In this document: positions 53,273-62,103 of the stretch, in pieces
How positions within the stretch are numbered: position 1 is the first letter of the stretch
How the letters are laid out: each line of letters starts with the position of its first letter
Assembly: GCF_900129305.1 (NCBI RefSeq)
Contig: NZ_FQVB01000024.1
Span: forward strand, 1-64,000
Reading direction: 5' to 3'
Origin: Desulfacinum infernum DSM 9756
Lineage (GTDB): Bacteria; Desulfobacterota; Syntrophobacteria; Syntrophobacterales; DSM-9756
Length of the DNA stretch: 64,000 nucleotides
Made by a program: the position numbers and the translations under genes
Notes under the pieces: generated by a model
Databases searched by the model: none
What the model saw: the letters and a program-made list of their open reading frames with translations, nothing else
What the model was told of the DNA's origin: nothing

Positions 53273-55168
53273 ATGTCGGGGCGGGGTTTGGCCAAGCACC
53301 TGGGTGTTCTGGACATCTTCTGCATTGCCGTCGGTGCCATGGTGAGTTCCGGGATTTTCGTCCTGCCCGGAATCGCCCACGCCATGGCCGGGCCCGCCGT
53401 CTTGCTTTCCTACTTTTTGGCGGGCTGCCTGATGGCTTCGGCGGCTCTCAGCACCATCGAACTGGTCACCGCCATGCCGAAAGCCGGCGGGGACTATTTT
53501 TTCATCGCTCGGGCCATGGGGCCGGCGGTGGGCACGGTGCTGGGGCTGCTCAGCTGGTTCGCCCTGACCCTCAAGAGCGCCTTCGCGCTGGTGGGCATTT
53601 GGGCCTTCGCCCACAAGCTTCTGCCCTTCGATGCCCGTCCTGTGGTGGTGGGCCTGGGTGTCTTTTTCACCGCGCTCAACCTTTTGGGCACCAAGGGATC
53701 CAGCCGGTTTCAGACGATCTTCGTGGTCCTTCTGCTCAGTCTCATGGGGCTGTATGTCATTGTCGGTTTTCCCCGCGTCCAGGTGTCCTATTTCGTGCCG
53801 TTCGCCCCACACGGCTGGAACTCCGTCCTGGCCACGGCCGCCTTCGTCTTCGTCTCCTACGGCGGCTTGCTGAAAATCTCCGCCCTGGCCGAGGAGGTGA
53901 AGAATCCTTCCCGGACCATCCCATTGGGGCTGCTGCTGGCCCTCCTGTCCACGGTGGTCGTGTATTGCCTCGTGGTCTTCGTTACGTCCGGAGTTCTGGG
54001 ATCCGAATCCCTGGACCATTCCCTCACCCCCATCAGCGATGCGGCGGCGCTTGTCATGGGGAAAACCGGGGAGATCGCCCTGACCATCGCCGCCATGACG
54101 GCCTTTCTCACAACGGCCAACGCAGGGATTCTGTCGGCTTCGCGTTACCTGCTGAGCCTCAGTCGGGACGAGCTGCTGCCCACATTCTTCGGGCGTGTGC
54201 ACCCCGGGACGCAAACCCCCGTGCCGGCGGTGCTCACCACCGGGGCCTTCCTCATCGGCCTCTTTTTTGTCCCCTTGGAATCCCTCGTCAAGATGGCTTC
54301 CATGGTGATTCTCTTGACGCAGGCATTGACCAACGCTTGCGTCATCATCCTTCGTGAAAGCCGCATCCACAATTACCGTCCGACCTTTCGAGCCCCTTGG
54401 TACCCTTGGCTCCAGATCACCAGTCTTGCCGGCATCCTATTCCTCCTTGCCGAGATCGGCCTGCAAACGTTTCTCATCGGCTTGATCTTTGTGGGCGCAG
54501 GTCTCGTCTTCTTCTGGTTTTACGGCCGATTGAAACAGGAACGGGAATACGCTCTCTTGCACATCCTGGAGCGGATGTCGGCTCGCAAGGTGGTGCGCAA
54601 CGCCCTGGAGTCGGAGCTGAAAGAGATCATTCGCCAGCGCGATGAAATGTGCCTGGACCGCTTCGATCGCATTATCGAGGCCTCCCATGTGGTTGATCTG
54701 GGGCGGATTCACGGGGTCGAGGAGTTGCTTCGGGAGCTCAATCCGGCGCTGTTGGAAAGGGGGTTGGATCGGCCTCTAGGCGTCGAGGATCTGGAGGGCG
54801 AGGAGCCACGGGTCAAATTTGTTGAAATCTTTGAGGGCATCGGGGTGGCCGAGGCGGCTGCGAGCCGCCCGGACGTGTTCGACGTGGTCTTGGTGCGCAG
54901 TCGGGCTGGAATCTCCTTTCCCGGGGCTGCGGCACCGCTGCACGCCCTCTTCTTTTTTCTGGTGGGATCGGACGAAAAAGACTTCCAGCTCAAAGCCGTG
55001 GCCGCCCTCGCCCAGGTTCTTCAGGATCCCAAATTCGACAGCCGATGGCGCCGCGCACGGAACGCCCAGGCCCTCAAGGACCTCATTGTCTTGGCGGACA
55101 GGCGTCGCGTCTGTTCTCTGGAGCCCCGCCCGTGGGAGCCCCAGGCGCTCCCGGACGAAAGTTCGTAG
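53273..55168 (+). CDS. APC-family amino-acid permease with C-terminal PTS EIIA-like domain
   Basis: Residues 1-410 form a 12-helix APC-superfamily amino-acid permease, with AVGAMVSSGIFVLPGIAHAM (19-38) typical of helix one and SALAEEVKNPSRTIPLG in helix six to seven. Residues about 440-631 resemble a PTS EIIA type-2 domain: VVLVRSRAGISFPGAAAPLH, LFFFLVGSDEKDFQLKAVA and LKDLIVLADR. The phospho-His of EIIA, normally in GVAIPH-type sequence, is not visible here (GVAEAAASRPDVFD). So the domain is probably a non-phosphorylated sensor. The ATG at 53273 follows AAGGGGAGG. The stop codon overlaps a REP-like element. Substrate unknown. Confidence 0.85.
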   Translation: MSGRGLAKHLGVLDIFCIAVGAMVSSGIFVLPGIAHAMAGPAVLLSYFLAGCLMASAALSTIELVTAMPKAGGDYFFIARAMGPAVGTVLGLLSWFALTLKSAFALVGIWAFAHKLLPFDARPVVVGLGVFFTALNLLGTKGSSRFQTIFVVLLLSLMGLYVIVGFPRVQVSYFVPFAPHGWNSVLATAAFVFVSYGGLLKISALAEEVKNPSRTIPLGLLLALLSTVVVYCLVVFVTSGVLGSESLDHSLTPISDAAALVMGKTGEIALTIAAMTAFLTTANAGILSASRYLLSLSRDELLPTFFGRVHPGTQTPVPAVLTTGAFLIGLFFVPLESLVKMASMVILLTQALTNACVIILRESRIHNYRPTFRAPWYPWLQITSLAGILFLLAEIGLQTFLIGLIFVGAGLVFFWFYGRLKQEREYALLHILERMSARKVVRNALESELKEIIRQRDEMCLDRFDRIIEASHVVDLGRIHGVEELLRELNPALLERGLDRPLGVEDLEGEEPRVKFVEIFEGIGVAEAAASRPDVFDVVLVRSRAGISFPGAAAPLHALFFFLVGSDEKDFQLKAVAALAQVLQDPKFDSRWRRARNAQALKDLIVLADRRRVCSLEPRPWEPQALPDESS

Positions 55169-55203
55169 CAGCCAGTCCGAAACGCGGCCAAGGCCGCTCC
55201 CAC
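55163..55203. repeat. REP-like copy at permease stop codon
   Basis: GTAGCAGCC... GCGGCCAAGGCCGCTCCCAC. The first GTAG contains the permease TAG stop. A degenerate relative of the TGTAGGAGC pair at 24977. Confidence 0.6.
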
Positions 55204-55258
55204 GTCTTATTGTCCTCCCCGTGATGACCGGCCGGGGACGAACCACCGGGGGAATTTC

Positions 55259-56029
55259 TCATCTCCCAGCCCAGTTCTGGACGACCTGTGCCAAGACTTC
55301 CACCATGTCCACGATGCGGGGACCGGATCGGCAGGTGAGGCCGCAATCGAAGACGTGGATGTGGCCTTGCTTCACGGCGTTGCAGGCGGACCAGGCCGAG
55401 CTGCGTTGCAGTTCCTTGAGGATGAAGGGTTCGCAGAAGAAAACCACGTCGGGATTCCAGGAAACCACCCGTTCCGGATCCACCCGCACATAGGGGGCAA
55501 CGTCATCTCCTTCGAAGATATTGGCGCCTCCCGCCATGCTAATCACATCGTGCTGGAAGGATCCGGGCCCCACCGTGATCAGTGGTTCCCAGTGCATGAT
55601 GCGAAGGACCCGCGGGCGGCGCCTGTCCGTCGTTGTGCTCGCCGCGGCCTCCCGCGCCTTTTCCAGTCGGTTTTTCAAGGATCGGACGGCCGCCTCCCCC
55701 GTTTTTTCGCGCCCGATCCGCCGCGCCAGCGACTCCATGGCCGCCAGGGAATCGGCCACGGTGGGAGGATCGCTGTGAAAGACCTCCAGTCCTTGTTCCT
55801 CCAGCCAGGATGCCACCTCTTCCTGGTGCTTTCCGAAGGTGCAGACCAGATCCGGCTGCGCCTTCAGAACGGCGGTGAGGTCGGGAGAGGCCCACGTGCC
55901 GAAGGAGGGCACTTCTTGAAGGACCCCGGGCGGATAATCGCAATCTTCCGAACGACCGATCATCTCGTTGGCGGCGCCGAGCCAGCCCAGGATTTCCGTT
56001 TGCGTGGGCGCCAGCGAAAGAATCCTCAT
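55259..56029 (-). CDS. BtuF/TroA-like cobalamin or metal-chelate binding protein without signal peptide
   Basis: A 256-residue protein of the class III (helical-backbone) binding-protein family, resembling BtuF-type cobalamin-binding proteins. Family stretches are RILSLAPTQTEILGWLGAAN (2-21), SFGTWASPDLTAVLKAQPDL (44-63), MHWEPLITVGPGSFQHDVIS (about 150-169) and GGANIFEGDDVAPYVRVDPE (about 172-191). From the ATG at 56029 (GGGAGACGGAG upstream) no signal peptide is seen, and longer in-frame forms do not supply one either. It may act in the cytoplasm. No transport partner genes adjoin. Confidence 0.8.
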   Translation of the reverse strand: MRILSLAPTQTEILGWLGAANEMIGRSEDCDYPPGVLQEVPSFGTWASPDLTAVLKAQPDLVCTFGKHQEEVASWLEEQGLEVFHSDPPTVADSLAAMESLARRIGREKTGEAAVRSLKNRLEKAREAAASTTTDRRRPRVLRIMHWEPLITVGPGSFQHDVISMAGGANIFEGDDVAPYVRVDPERVVSWNPDVVFFCEPFILKELQRSSAWSACNAVKQGHIHVFDCGLTCRSGPRIVDMVEVLAQVVQNWAGR

Positions 56030-56351
56030 CTCCGTCTCCCTCTCTCCGAACGGCATCGGCCTTCCAGCGCTCTTCTCTTTCCCGTTGACCATCACGGTGT
56101 TCCGTTCACACCGCCACATCCATCCGCCGCCACCGCGACAGGCAGAGACAAACAAGGGTAAGCCTTACTTGGAACCTGAACTGAGCGATTTTCCCATCGG
56201 TTTTTCTGTCACCGCGGGATGAGCGGGCGGGGATAAACCCCGCTCCTACCCGAGGGGCATTGCGATCTTGGAGGGACGTGCTTTATGCCTGCCCTTCCGA
56301 AGCGCACCCTGAGAGAGAATCGTCCAATGCAGGTCAACGAAAGCCTCCTGA
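56030..56351. other. Gap between BtuF-like and antiporter genes
   Basis: No credible gene is seen. A GTAGGGGC-type palindrome in reverse orientation (GCGGGCGGGGATAAACCCCG) lies at 56224-56250. I looked for a cobalamin riboswitch upstream of the BtuF-like gene and found no convincing box. Confidence 0.5.
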
Positions 56352-58130
56352 TTAAGTGTCCTTTGAGCTGACGGAGTCCGGAGTCGACGGCACAAGGCAG
56401 AGGGCGGTCCCGCGAAAGGTTCTTCCGGGTCGAACGATCTCTACGCCCTTTCCGTCTTCCGTCCAAACAACGAGAGGCATCACGCGATCGGGCAAACCGG
56501 GCGAGACCGGCATCACTTCCAGCGACGCCCTTCCGTCCGACAACCGGCGGAGCGCTTCCCGGACCGTGAAGTCGGATCCGAACGCCTTTCGGGGCGGAAG
56601 CGGCGTCTCGATGAGAAGGGGGTCCCCGGCCGCATCGGCCTGGGCCCGAAAGACATGGTCCGGCCCCAGGTGAACGGCGGCCGCCTGGGTCACCAGCTGA
56701 TTCAGGGCATCGTCGGTGCTGACGGCCAGCAGCCTGCCGTAGCCTTGTTCCAGCGCCTCCTCATAAACATGGCTGTCCAATACGTCGGCGCACACCGTCT
56801 CGTGGCCGAAGCCCTGGGCCAGGGAACAGGCGGAAGGGTTCGTATCCAAAAAGGCCACCGGGATCCGCTGGGACGCGAACCGGGCGATCTCCGAGCTCAA
56901 GGGATGAATGCCCACGATGAGAATGCCCAAGCCGCTGGAGGGGACCGCCACGTCCAGCAGGGAGGCCAGGGGGCGTCCGACCAAGGTGGCGAAGGCGCCG
57001 GAAAAGAAGATAATAGCAAAGGTGAGGTTGGTAATGACGGGCATGACCGGGTCGCCTTTCAGCAGAATATCCGCATAGGCCACCGTGGCCAGGGCCACGA
57101 TCCCCCGGGGGCCCACGATCCCCGCGTAGAGCCTTTCCCGCCAGGGAAGGGGGCTTCCGGACAGGCCGGCCAGGACGGATGCCGGGCGAACCACGGCGCC
57201 CAAAAGGAACGCCACGGCCAGCATCCCGGGCCAATGGTCCATGACGGTCAGGGGATCGATGGTCGAGGAAAGCATCACAAAGATGCTTCCGATCAAGACG
57301 ATGGAGATCTGTTCCTTGAAATGCCGAATGTCCTCGATGGCCGGCGCCTTTCTGACCGACAAAACCAAACCGGCCATGGCCGCCGCCAAGGGGCCGGAGT
57401 TCTCAGCCAACCGGTTCGACAGATAGAAGACGCCCAGCGCGGCGGCAAAGGCTGTCACGCCGGGAAGGGCCGGATCCTTCAAGCGCGTGACAAACGGAAA
57501 GATCCATCGACGCAAGACCTCGCCGCCCAGCACACCCACGAAGACGCCCAGAAAGAGGCGTTCGGCGAACAGCAATCCGATCCTTTCCGGCCCGTGAGCC
57601 GGCCCCGGAAGGATCCATTTCAGGGCCACCGCGCTGAGAAGCACTCCCAGCACGTCCCCCCAGATGGACTCCCAGTTGAGAAGACTCCGCAAGGGTACGT
57701 TCAGAGACACGGCCTTGAGAAGGGATCCCACCACCGTGGGGCCGGTCACCACGATGAGGGCCCCGAAAAAGAGGGCCTTGGGCCAGGGAAGATCCAGGAC
57801 GGCGTGGCCCAGGGCGGCGGCCCCCAAACCGGTGAGTGGGATGCTGATGAGCAGCATTCTCCGGATGGCGGCCCCGGCCTTGCGGAAGCTGTGGGTGGAC
57901 AAGCTGAGTCCACCCTCGAAGAGGATCACGGCCACCATGATTTCCACCAGCACCACCAGACCGTTTCCCAGCGATTCCGGCCGAATCCAGCCGAGCCCCA
58001 GGGGACCCAGAAGAACCCCTAGCACCAGAAAGAAGAGAATGGGGGGAATGCGCAGCCGACGCCCCAGCAGGGTGGCGGCCACGCCGAAGACGACGGCCAC
58101 GGTGACGGTTTGGAGGGCTGTGTGGGACAT
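56352..58130 (-). CDS. CPA1-family cation:proton antiporter with RCK-like C-terminal domain
   Basis: A 592-residue membrane antiporter. About 12 membrane segments cover residues 1-390, with LIVVTGPTVVGSLLKAV (about 123-139) in place of the usual TDP-type motif and SLLNWESIWGDVLGVLL (about 147-163) holding the acidic residues of the ion site. From about residue 400, LGILIVGIHPLSSEIARFAS resembles an RCK/TrkA-N nucleotide-binding start, followed by a small mixed C-terminal region. The ATG at 58130 follows AGGAAGAGAC; a TTG farther up would add 11 residues. It probably exchanges Na+ or K+ for H+, with ligand gating inferred. Confidence 0.85.
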   Translation of the reverse strand: MSHTALQTVTVAVVFGVAATLLGRRLRIPPILFFLVLGVLLGPLGLGWIRPESLGNGLVVLVEIMVAVILFEGGLSLSTHSFRKAGAAIRRMLLISIPLTGLGAAALGHAVLDLPWPKALFFGALIVVTGPTVVGSLLKAVSLNVPLRSLLNWESIWGDVLGVLLSAVALKWILPGPAHGPERIGLLFAERLFLGVFVGVLGGEVLRRWIFPFVTRLKDPALPGVTAFAAALGVFYLSNRLAENSGPLAAAMAGLVLSVRKAPAIEDIRHFKEQISIVLIGSIFVMLSSTIDPLTVMDHWPGMLAVAFLLGAVVRPASVLAGLSGSPLPWRERLYAGIVGPRGIVALATVAYADILLKGDPVMPVITNLTFAIIFFSGAFATLVGRPLASLLDVAVPSSGLGILIVGIHPLSSEIARFASQRIPVAFLDTNPSACSLAQGFGHETVCADVLDSHVYEEALEQGYGRLLAVSTDDALNQLVTQAAAVHLGPDHVFRAQADAAGDPLLIETPLPPRKAFGSDFTVREALRRLSDGRASLEVMPVSPGLPDRVMPLVVWTEDGKGVEIVRPGRTFRGTALCLVPSTPDSVSSKDT

Positions 58131-58414
58131 GCTGTCTCTTCCTGGTTCTCTCGAGGAGCTCAAGGCGAAAGAGTAGCCGTTTTGCCTTCATTGGGGAGCG
58201 GAGCAAGCCTCCATGAGGACTTGTCGTGCCTCGCGGTGCTCCGCCCCGTAGCCCATCGAGGCTCTATCTCGACTTGGCGGACGGTCTTCCCGGGCCGTTT
58301 CCGGGATGGTGGGGGATCCCGGTTCGTGTTATCCCGTCAGGGCTGGGTTTTTAGATCCTCCGTGTTATACTCTTTTTCACAAGTCCTGTCGATGTGATGG
58401 AAAGGATCGCTTGC

Positions 58415-59518
58415 ATGCACGGGATGGTGGAATGCTATGCGGGGCCGGCAATCCTGCCCGCGATTCGTGACGCGGGTTTTTCTTTCCACAAGGTTCGGTG
58501 GATGTTGGGGGCCGCCGGCGGGCCCAAATGGCTGGTGCTCTACGGGCTGGATCGGGCCGTCTGTCGGGAATGGCTGCCCGGACGGGGGACGCCCCTGAAC
58601 CTGGTGGGATCATCCATTGGGTCGTGGCGTTTCGCCGCCTACAGCCGCCGAAATCCCGGGGAAGCCCTGGATTCCTTCCTGGAGGCCTATCTGGCCCAAA
58701 GCTACAGCTCCGATCCCACGGCCCGGGAGGTGAGCCGGGTGCTGGGGGGAGTGCTCTCCCGCCTGGTTCCGGACGCGGCAGCTCGGGAGATCGCGGAAAA
58801 TCCTGTCATCCGGCTGCACGTGGCCACGGCGCGGGGACGCGGTTTACTGTCCGTAGCCAAGAGGCCGGCGCTTTCCCTGGGGCTGGGGATCGCCTACGGA
58901 GCCAACGCGCTCCATCGAAAAGCTCTTCTGAGGTTCTTCGAGCGGGTTTACTTTTGCCACCCGAAAAGTGAATTTTCCCAAGCCCTTGACAACGGCGCTT
59001 TTCCCGTCCGCACGGTTCCCTTGAATCCTCGCAACACGCGTTCAGCCCTGCTCGCCTCCGGATCCATCCCGCTTCTCATGGAGGGAGTGCGTCGCATCCC
59101 CGGGGCTCCCCCGGGCCCCTACTGGGACGGGGGCCTGGTGGACTACCATCTGACGGTCCCCGTCCGGGTCGGGCCGGATGAGATCGTTTTTTACCCCCAC
59201 TACGCCCGACGGCTGGTACCCGGCTGGTTCGACAAGCGCTTCCCCCTGCGGCGCCCGGATTCTCAGGGAACGAAAAACCTCTTCCTGATGGTTCCTTCCC
59301 GGCGGTTTATGGAAAGCCTCCCCTATGGGCGCATTCCGGACCGCCGGGATTTTTGGACCTTCGCGGGAAAGGATTCGGAACGGCTGGCCTTCTGGCGGGC
59401 GGTCCTGCGAAGATCCATGGACATGGCGGAGGCCTTTATGGAGCTGGTCGATTCCGGCGCCCTGAGGCACGCGGTACGGCCCCTGGAGGATTTCTTTCAG
59501 GACCCAGTCGGCCCATGA
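58415..59518 (+). CDS. Patatin-like phospholipase family protein
   Basis: A 367-residue patatin-like lipase. GAAGGPKWLVLYGLD (about 32-46) is the oxyanion glycine loop. NLVGSSIGSWRF holds the nucleophile elbow GSSIG. The catalytic Asp is in WDGGLVDYHL (about 230-239). It thus has a Ser-Asp dyad. AAAGGA eight bases upstream favours the ATG at 58415 over earlier in-frame starts at 58394 and 58397. A RimI-like gene follows 18 bases on. Substrate (phospholipid or other ester) unknown. No signal peptide. Confidence 0.85.
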   Translation: MHGMVECYAGPAILPAIRDAGFSFHKVRWMLGAAGGPKWLVLYGLDRAVCREWLPGRGTPLNLVGSSIGSWRFAAYSRRNPGEALDSFLEAYLAQSYSSDPTAREVSRVLGGVLSRLVPDAAAREIAENPVIRLHVATARGRGLLSVAKRPALSLGLGIAYGANALHRKALLRFFERVYFCHPKSEFSQALDNGAFPVRTVPLNPRNTRSALLASGSIPLLMEGVRRIPGAPPGPYWDGGLVDYHLTVPVRVGPDEIVFYPHYARRLVPGWFDKRFPLRRPDSQGTKNLFLMVPSRRFMESLPYGRIPDRRDFWTFAGKDSERLAFWRAVLRRSMDMAEAFMELVDSGALRHAVRPLEDFFQDPVGP

Positions 59519-59536
59519 ACGCGAAAGGATGTTTCC

Positions 59537-59956
59537 ATGGTTCGCCACGCCCGGGAAACCGATGTGGACAGGGTGCTGGAGATCGAAACCCTGTCCTTTT
59601 CCAACCCCTGGACGCGCTATTATTTGGAAAACGCCTTGTCGGATTTTTTCCTGGTCTACGACGACGGCGCGATTCGGGGATACCTGGCCGCCACCTGCAA
59701 GGAAAAGGACCGGAAGGCTACCATCCTCAAGGTGGCCGTGCACCCGGAAGCGAGAGGCCGGGGCGTGGCTTCCGCTCTGGTGCAAGGAGCCCTGGATCAA
59801 TTCCGCGAAAAGGGCATCCGGAACGTGGAATTGGATGTGAAGATCATCTCTTCCGGAGCGGTAAAACTCTACGAAAAATTCGGGTTCCGCATCCAGCGCA
59901 TGGTCACCATCAATTCGGACGACACCAGCTTCTACATGATGAAGAAGGATCTCTAG
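59537..59956 (+). CDS. rimI: GNAT N-acetyltransferase, RimI-like
   Basis: A 139-residue GNAT enzyme resembling RimI, which acetylates the N-terminal Ala of ribosomal protein S18. The N-terminal substrate part reads VLEIETLSFSNPWTRYYLEN (about 13-32). The acetyl-CoA site is ILKVAVHPEARGRGVASALV (about 63-82), with the RGRGVA pyrophosphate loop. LDVKIISSGAVKLYEKFGF (about 99-117) is typical of motif B. AAAGGATG lies before the ATG. The S18 role is by family similarity. Confidence 0.8.
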   Translation: MVRHARETDVDRVLEIETLSFSNPWTRYYLENALSDFFLVYDDGAIRGYLAATCKEKDRKATILKVAVHPEARGRGVASALVQGALDQFREKGIRNVELDVKIISSGAVKLYEKFGFRIQRMVTINSDDTSFYMMKKDL

Positions 59957-60027
59957 TGGCGTGGAACCGAGAATGGACGCCCATATCGGGCACGCCTCCC
60001 CGAAGAGTCCCGAGGACACGTCGAAGG

Positions 60028-60055
60028 GTAGGGGCGAAAGATTTTTCGCCCCTAC
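60028..60055. repeat. GTAGGGGCGAAA hairpin
   Basis: GTAGGGGCGAAA and TTTCGCCCCTAC-like arms around GATT. A variant of the hairpin at 3404, 25120 and 33567. It lies between rimI and the convergent flavoprotein gene. Confidence 0.75.
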
Positions 60056-60111
60056 CCTGAAGGGTTCTTGGGTGACCGACTTCGGCGAGGAAGATTGGGT
60101 TTGGGGGTTGG

Positions 60112-60816
60112 CTAGGCCGTTTCGGAGAACTTGGCCATCATGGCCTGTTGCATCTTGAGGGTGACGGCGTTGCGATCGTGACCCTGAGTGAGACGCTTGG
60201 CCAGAAGTCTTCCCGCCTCGTCCGCGGCCTGAAGGCACGCCGGGTCCTTTTCCACGTCGGGGATGGTCTCTTCGGTGAATTTCTGACCTTCTTCTCCTCC
60301 CAGCAAATAGGGAATCCCCACCTTGCAGGAGTCTCCATAGCCGCAGGTATAACAGGATGCGGCTCCCCGGGCCGAAACCTTGGCCACCGTTTCGATGAAG
60401 TTGTAGGCCAGGAATCTTTCCAGGTCGTCGGCGGGGAAGTGTCCCTTGGTGCCACCCACCCCCACGGTCACGGCCAGCTTGCCCCAAAGCAGGTTTCCCT
60501 CCTGGTGCCGGAACTGGAACCAGCGCTCCAGGAAGGCGTGGGTGAGGGCGTTGATACCCGAATAGTAGTTGGGAGCCCCGATGACGAAAGCATCTGCAGC
60601 CACGATCTTTTCCCGAAGAGGCGCCAAGTCGTCTTCCACCTTGCACACGTTGTCCTTGGCGCACCCCAGGCAGGCGATGCAGCCTCGAATGTCCTTCTTG
60701 CGAAGGCTGATGAGCTCGTAATCCAGCCCGGTAGCTTCCAGGACTCTTCGAACCAGCCGGTAAGTGCCCGAAACCTTCTCCTTGCGGGGGCTTCCACTGA
60801 TGCCCAGAATCAACAT
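60112..60816 (-). CDS. Iron-sulfur flavoprotein / NADPH-dependent FMN reductase-like
   Basis: A 234-residue flavodoxin-fold protein. The N-terminal FMN-binding start is MLILGISGSPRKEKVSGTYR (phosphate loop). GCIACLGCAKDNVCKVEDD supplies C46, C49, C52 and C58, the compact CX2CX2CX5C spacing of [4Fe-4S] Isf-type proteins. IGAPNYYSGINALTHAFLER (about 79-98) is the flavin-binding region. A second cysteine group, CYTCGYGDSC (C155, C158 and C164), is unusual. AAAGGAG precedes the ATG at 60816. A role in electron transfer or oxidative-stress defence is inferred. It lies beside a single-domain response regulator. Confidence 0.85.
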   Translation of the reverse strand: MLILGISGSPRKEKVSGTYRLVRRVLEATGLDYELISLRKKDIRGCIACLGCAKDNVCKVEDDLAPLREKIVAADAFVIGAPNYYSGINALTHAFLERWFQFRHQEGNLLWGKLAVTVGVGGTKGHFPADDLERFLAYNFIETVAKVSARGAASCYTCGYGDSCKVGIPYLLGGEEGQKFTEETIPDVEKDPACLQAADEAGRLLAKRLTQGHDRNAVTLKMQQAMMAKFSETA

Positions 60817-60850
60817 GCTAGCTCCTTTCCGTTCCCTGGCGTGGCGTTTC

Positions 60851-61294
60851 TTATCGGCTCCCTTGTTTGACCCAAAGGGCCCGGCGAGCCATATCCAGAA
60901 CGGTTTCGAATCGGTAGGGTTTTTCCACACAATCGAAGGCTCCCATGGCCAGGAGCCGGGAGCGCGTTTCCGTTTCCAGATAACCCGTGGAGACGATCAC
61001 GGGAAGGTCGGGCCAAGCATGGATTATCTCCCGGAGGCAACCGGCACCGCCCATTCCCGGCATATTGAGGTCCAAGATGATGCAATCGGGGAGGGGACGG
61101 GTGCTCCTCAGGATCTCCAGGGCTTCTTCGCCGCTGGAAGCCGTGAGCGCCCGGATTCCCTGGAGGCTCAACAGTTGCTCGCCCACCTCCAGCAGGTTGG
61201 GTTCGTCGTCCACCAGAAGCATACGGCATCCGTCCAAGCGGGGCAAGGGGCCCGCCGGCTGTGCAGGTTCTCTTGTCTGATCCACAGCTTCCAT
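60851..61294 (-). CDS. Single-domain response regulator
   Basis: A 147-residue receiver domain with no output domain. Acidic pair D29-D30, phospho-acceptor D75 (IILDLNMPGMGG), switch residue in IVSTGYLE (about S102/T103) and the conserved K125 in CVEKPYRF are all present. About 24 extra residues precede the domain. It may be a phosphate sink or act by protein contact. GGAGGAGAC precedes the ATG. No histidine kinase is adjacent. It lies 34 bases upstream of the flavoprotein gene on the same strand, so the two may be co-transcribed. Confidence 0.9.
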   Translation of the reverse strand: MEAVDQTREPAQPAGPLPRLDGCRMLLVDDEPNLLEVGEQLLSLQGIRALTASSGEEALEILRSTRPLPDCIILDLNMPGMGGAGCLREIIHAWPDLPVIVSTGYLETETRSRLLAMGAFDCVEKPYRFETVLDMARRALWVKQGSR

Positions 61295-61656
61295 GGCTGT
61301 CTCCTCCCGAGCGAGAGATCAGGAACGGAGCGGCAATCTCCTGAAAGAAGATATCGGTTGATCCGGCCGTTTGCTTGAGCGCGGAAGGCCTCCGCAACAT
61401 GGGTCTTTTTGATCCAGGGGGTGGGAACGAGGCCGGCTCCTGCATTCCTTTTACCCACCCTCAGCCCGCGAGGAAAGGGTGGTTCCGAGGCGGAAGGGAG
61501 AGGTCTAACTGCTTGCATTTACTTCATGAAGGTGAGGGTGGCTCCAGCCGATTTCCGGATGGCACACGGATTGCCCTATTCCAAGGCGTACGGAGCGCTC
61601 CACCGGAAAGAACGAGGGTAAGGACAGTTCACACGTGAATCGAAAGGAGTCCAGTC
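61295..61656. other. Divergent intergenic region, no gene seen
   Basis: Contains several short open frames but none with a ribosome-binding site or recognisable product. AAAGGAGTCC before 61657 is the ribosome-binding site of the Spy-like gene. A vague GTGAAGGTGAGGGTGGC stretch at about 61527 resembles the 7-base arrays only weakly. Confidence 0.4.
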
Positions 61657-62055
61657 ATGAGGAAAATGGTAGGTATCGTTTTGGTTGTCTTGGTGGGTCT
61701 TACGGTTTCGTCGGCCTGGGCGTGGCGCGGCCAAGGGGGCGGTTGGGGGCCGTGCTGGACGGCGTCGGATCCCCAAGTCCAAGCCTACGCACAGGAGGTC
61801 GGCCCGCTCCGGAACGAGCTCTACCAGAAGCAGTTGACCTATCGTCAGTTGCTGAGCAATCCGGACGCGGACCCGGCGGAAGTGGGCCGGGTGGCCCGCG
61901 AGATGCACCAGCTCCGCCTCCAGATCTGGGAAAAGGCCCAGAAAGCCGGGGTCCCGTGCGGCTATGGTGCGGGCGGGCGGCATGGGCGGCACATGGGCAT
62001 GGGGTTCGGGCCCGGCTTCTACGGTTCCGCGGCGCTCCCTTCCCAGGCCCAATAA
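61657..62055 (+). CDS. Spy/CpxP/ZraP-like periplasmic protein
   Basis: A 132-residue exported protein. The signal peptide is 1-22 (VGIVLVVLVGLTVSSAWA). The helical middle (LRNELYQKQLTYRQLLSNPD and EMHQLRLQIWEKAQ) resembles heavy-metal-resistance or Spy-type helical chaperones, with a Gly/His/Met-rich tail (GGRHGRHMGMGFGPGF) that could bind metal. GPCW and VPCGYG give two cysteines. AAAGGAG precedes the ATG. A strong terminator follows, so it is probably a single-gene unit. The family link is at fold and composition level only. Confidence 0.7.
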   Translation: MRKMVGIVLVVLVGLTVSSAWAWRGQGGGWGPCWTASDPQVQAYAQEVGPLRNELYQKQLTYRQLLSNPDADPAEVGRVAREMHQLRLQIWEKAQKAGVPCGYGAGGRHGRHMGMGFGPGFYGSAALPSQAQ

Positions 62056-62103
62056 CAGTCTGCACTCCCCTTTCGTCCCGTAGATGTCTCGGGGGAAGCG
62101 GTG

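Noticed and set aside
56030-56351. Cobalamin riboswitch upstream of the BtuF-like gene
   Set aside because: I searched both strands for the B12-box core but found no convincing match.
61409-61621. Short open frames upstream of the Spy-like gene
   Set aside because: No ribosome-binding site, no homology and no coherent hydrophobic or repeat pattern.
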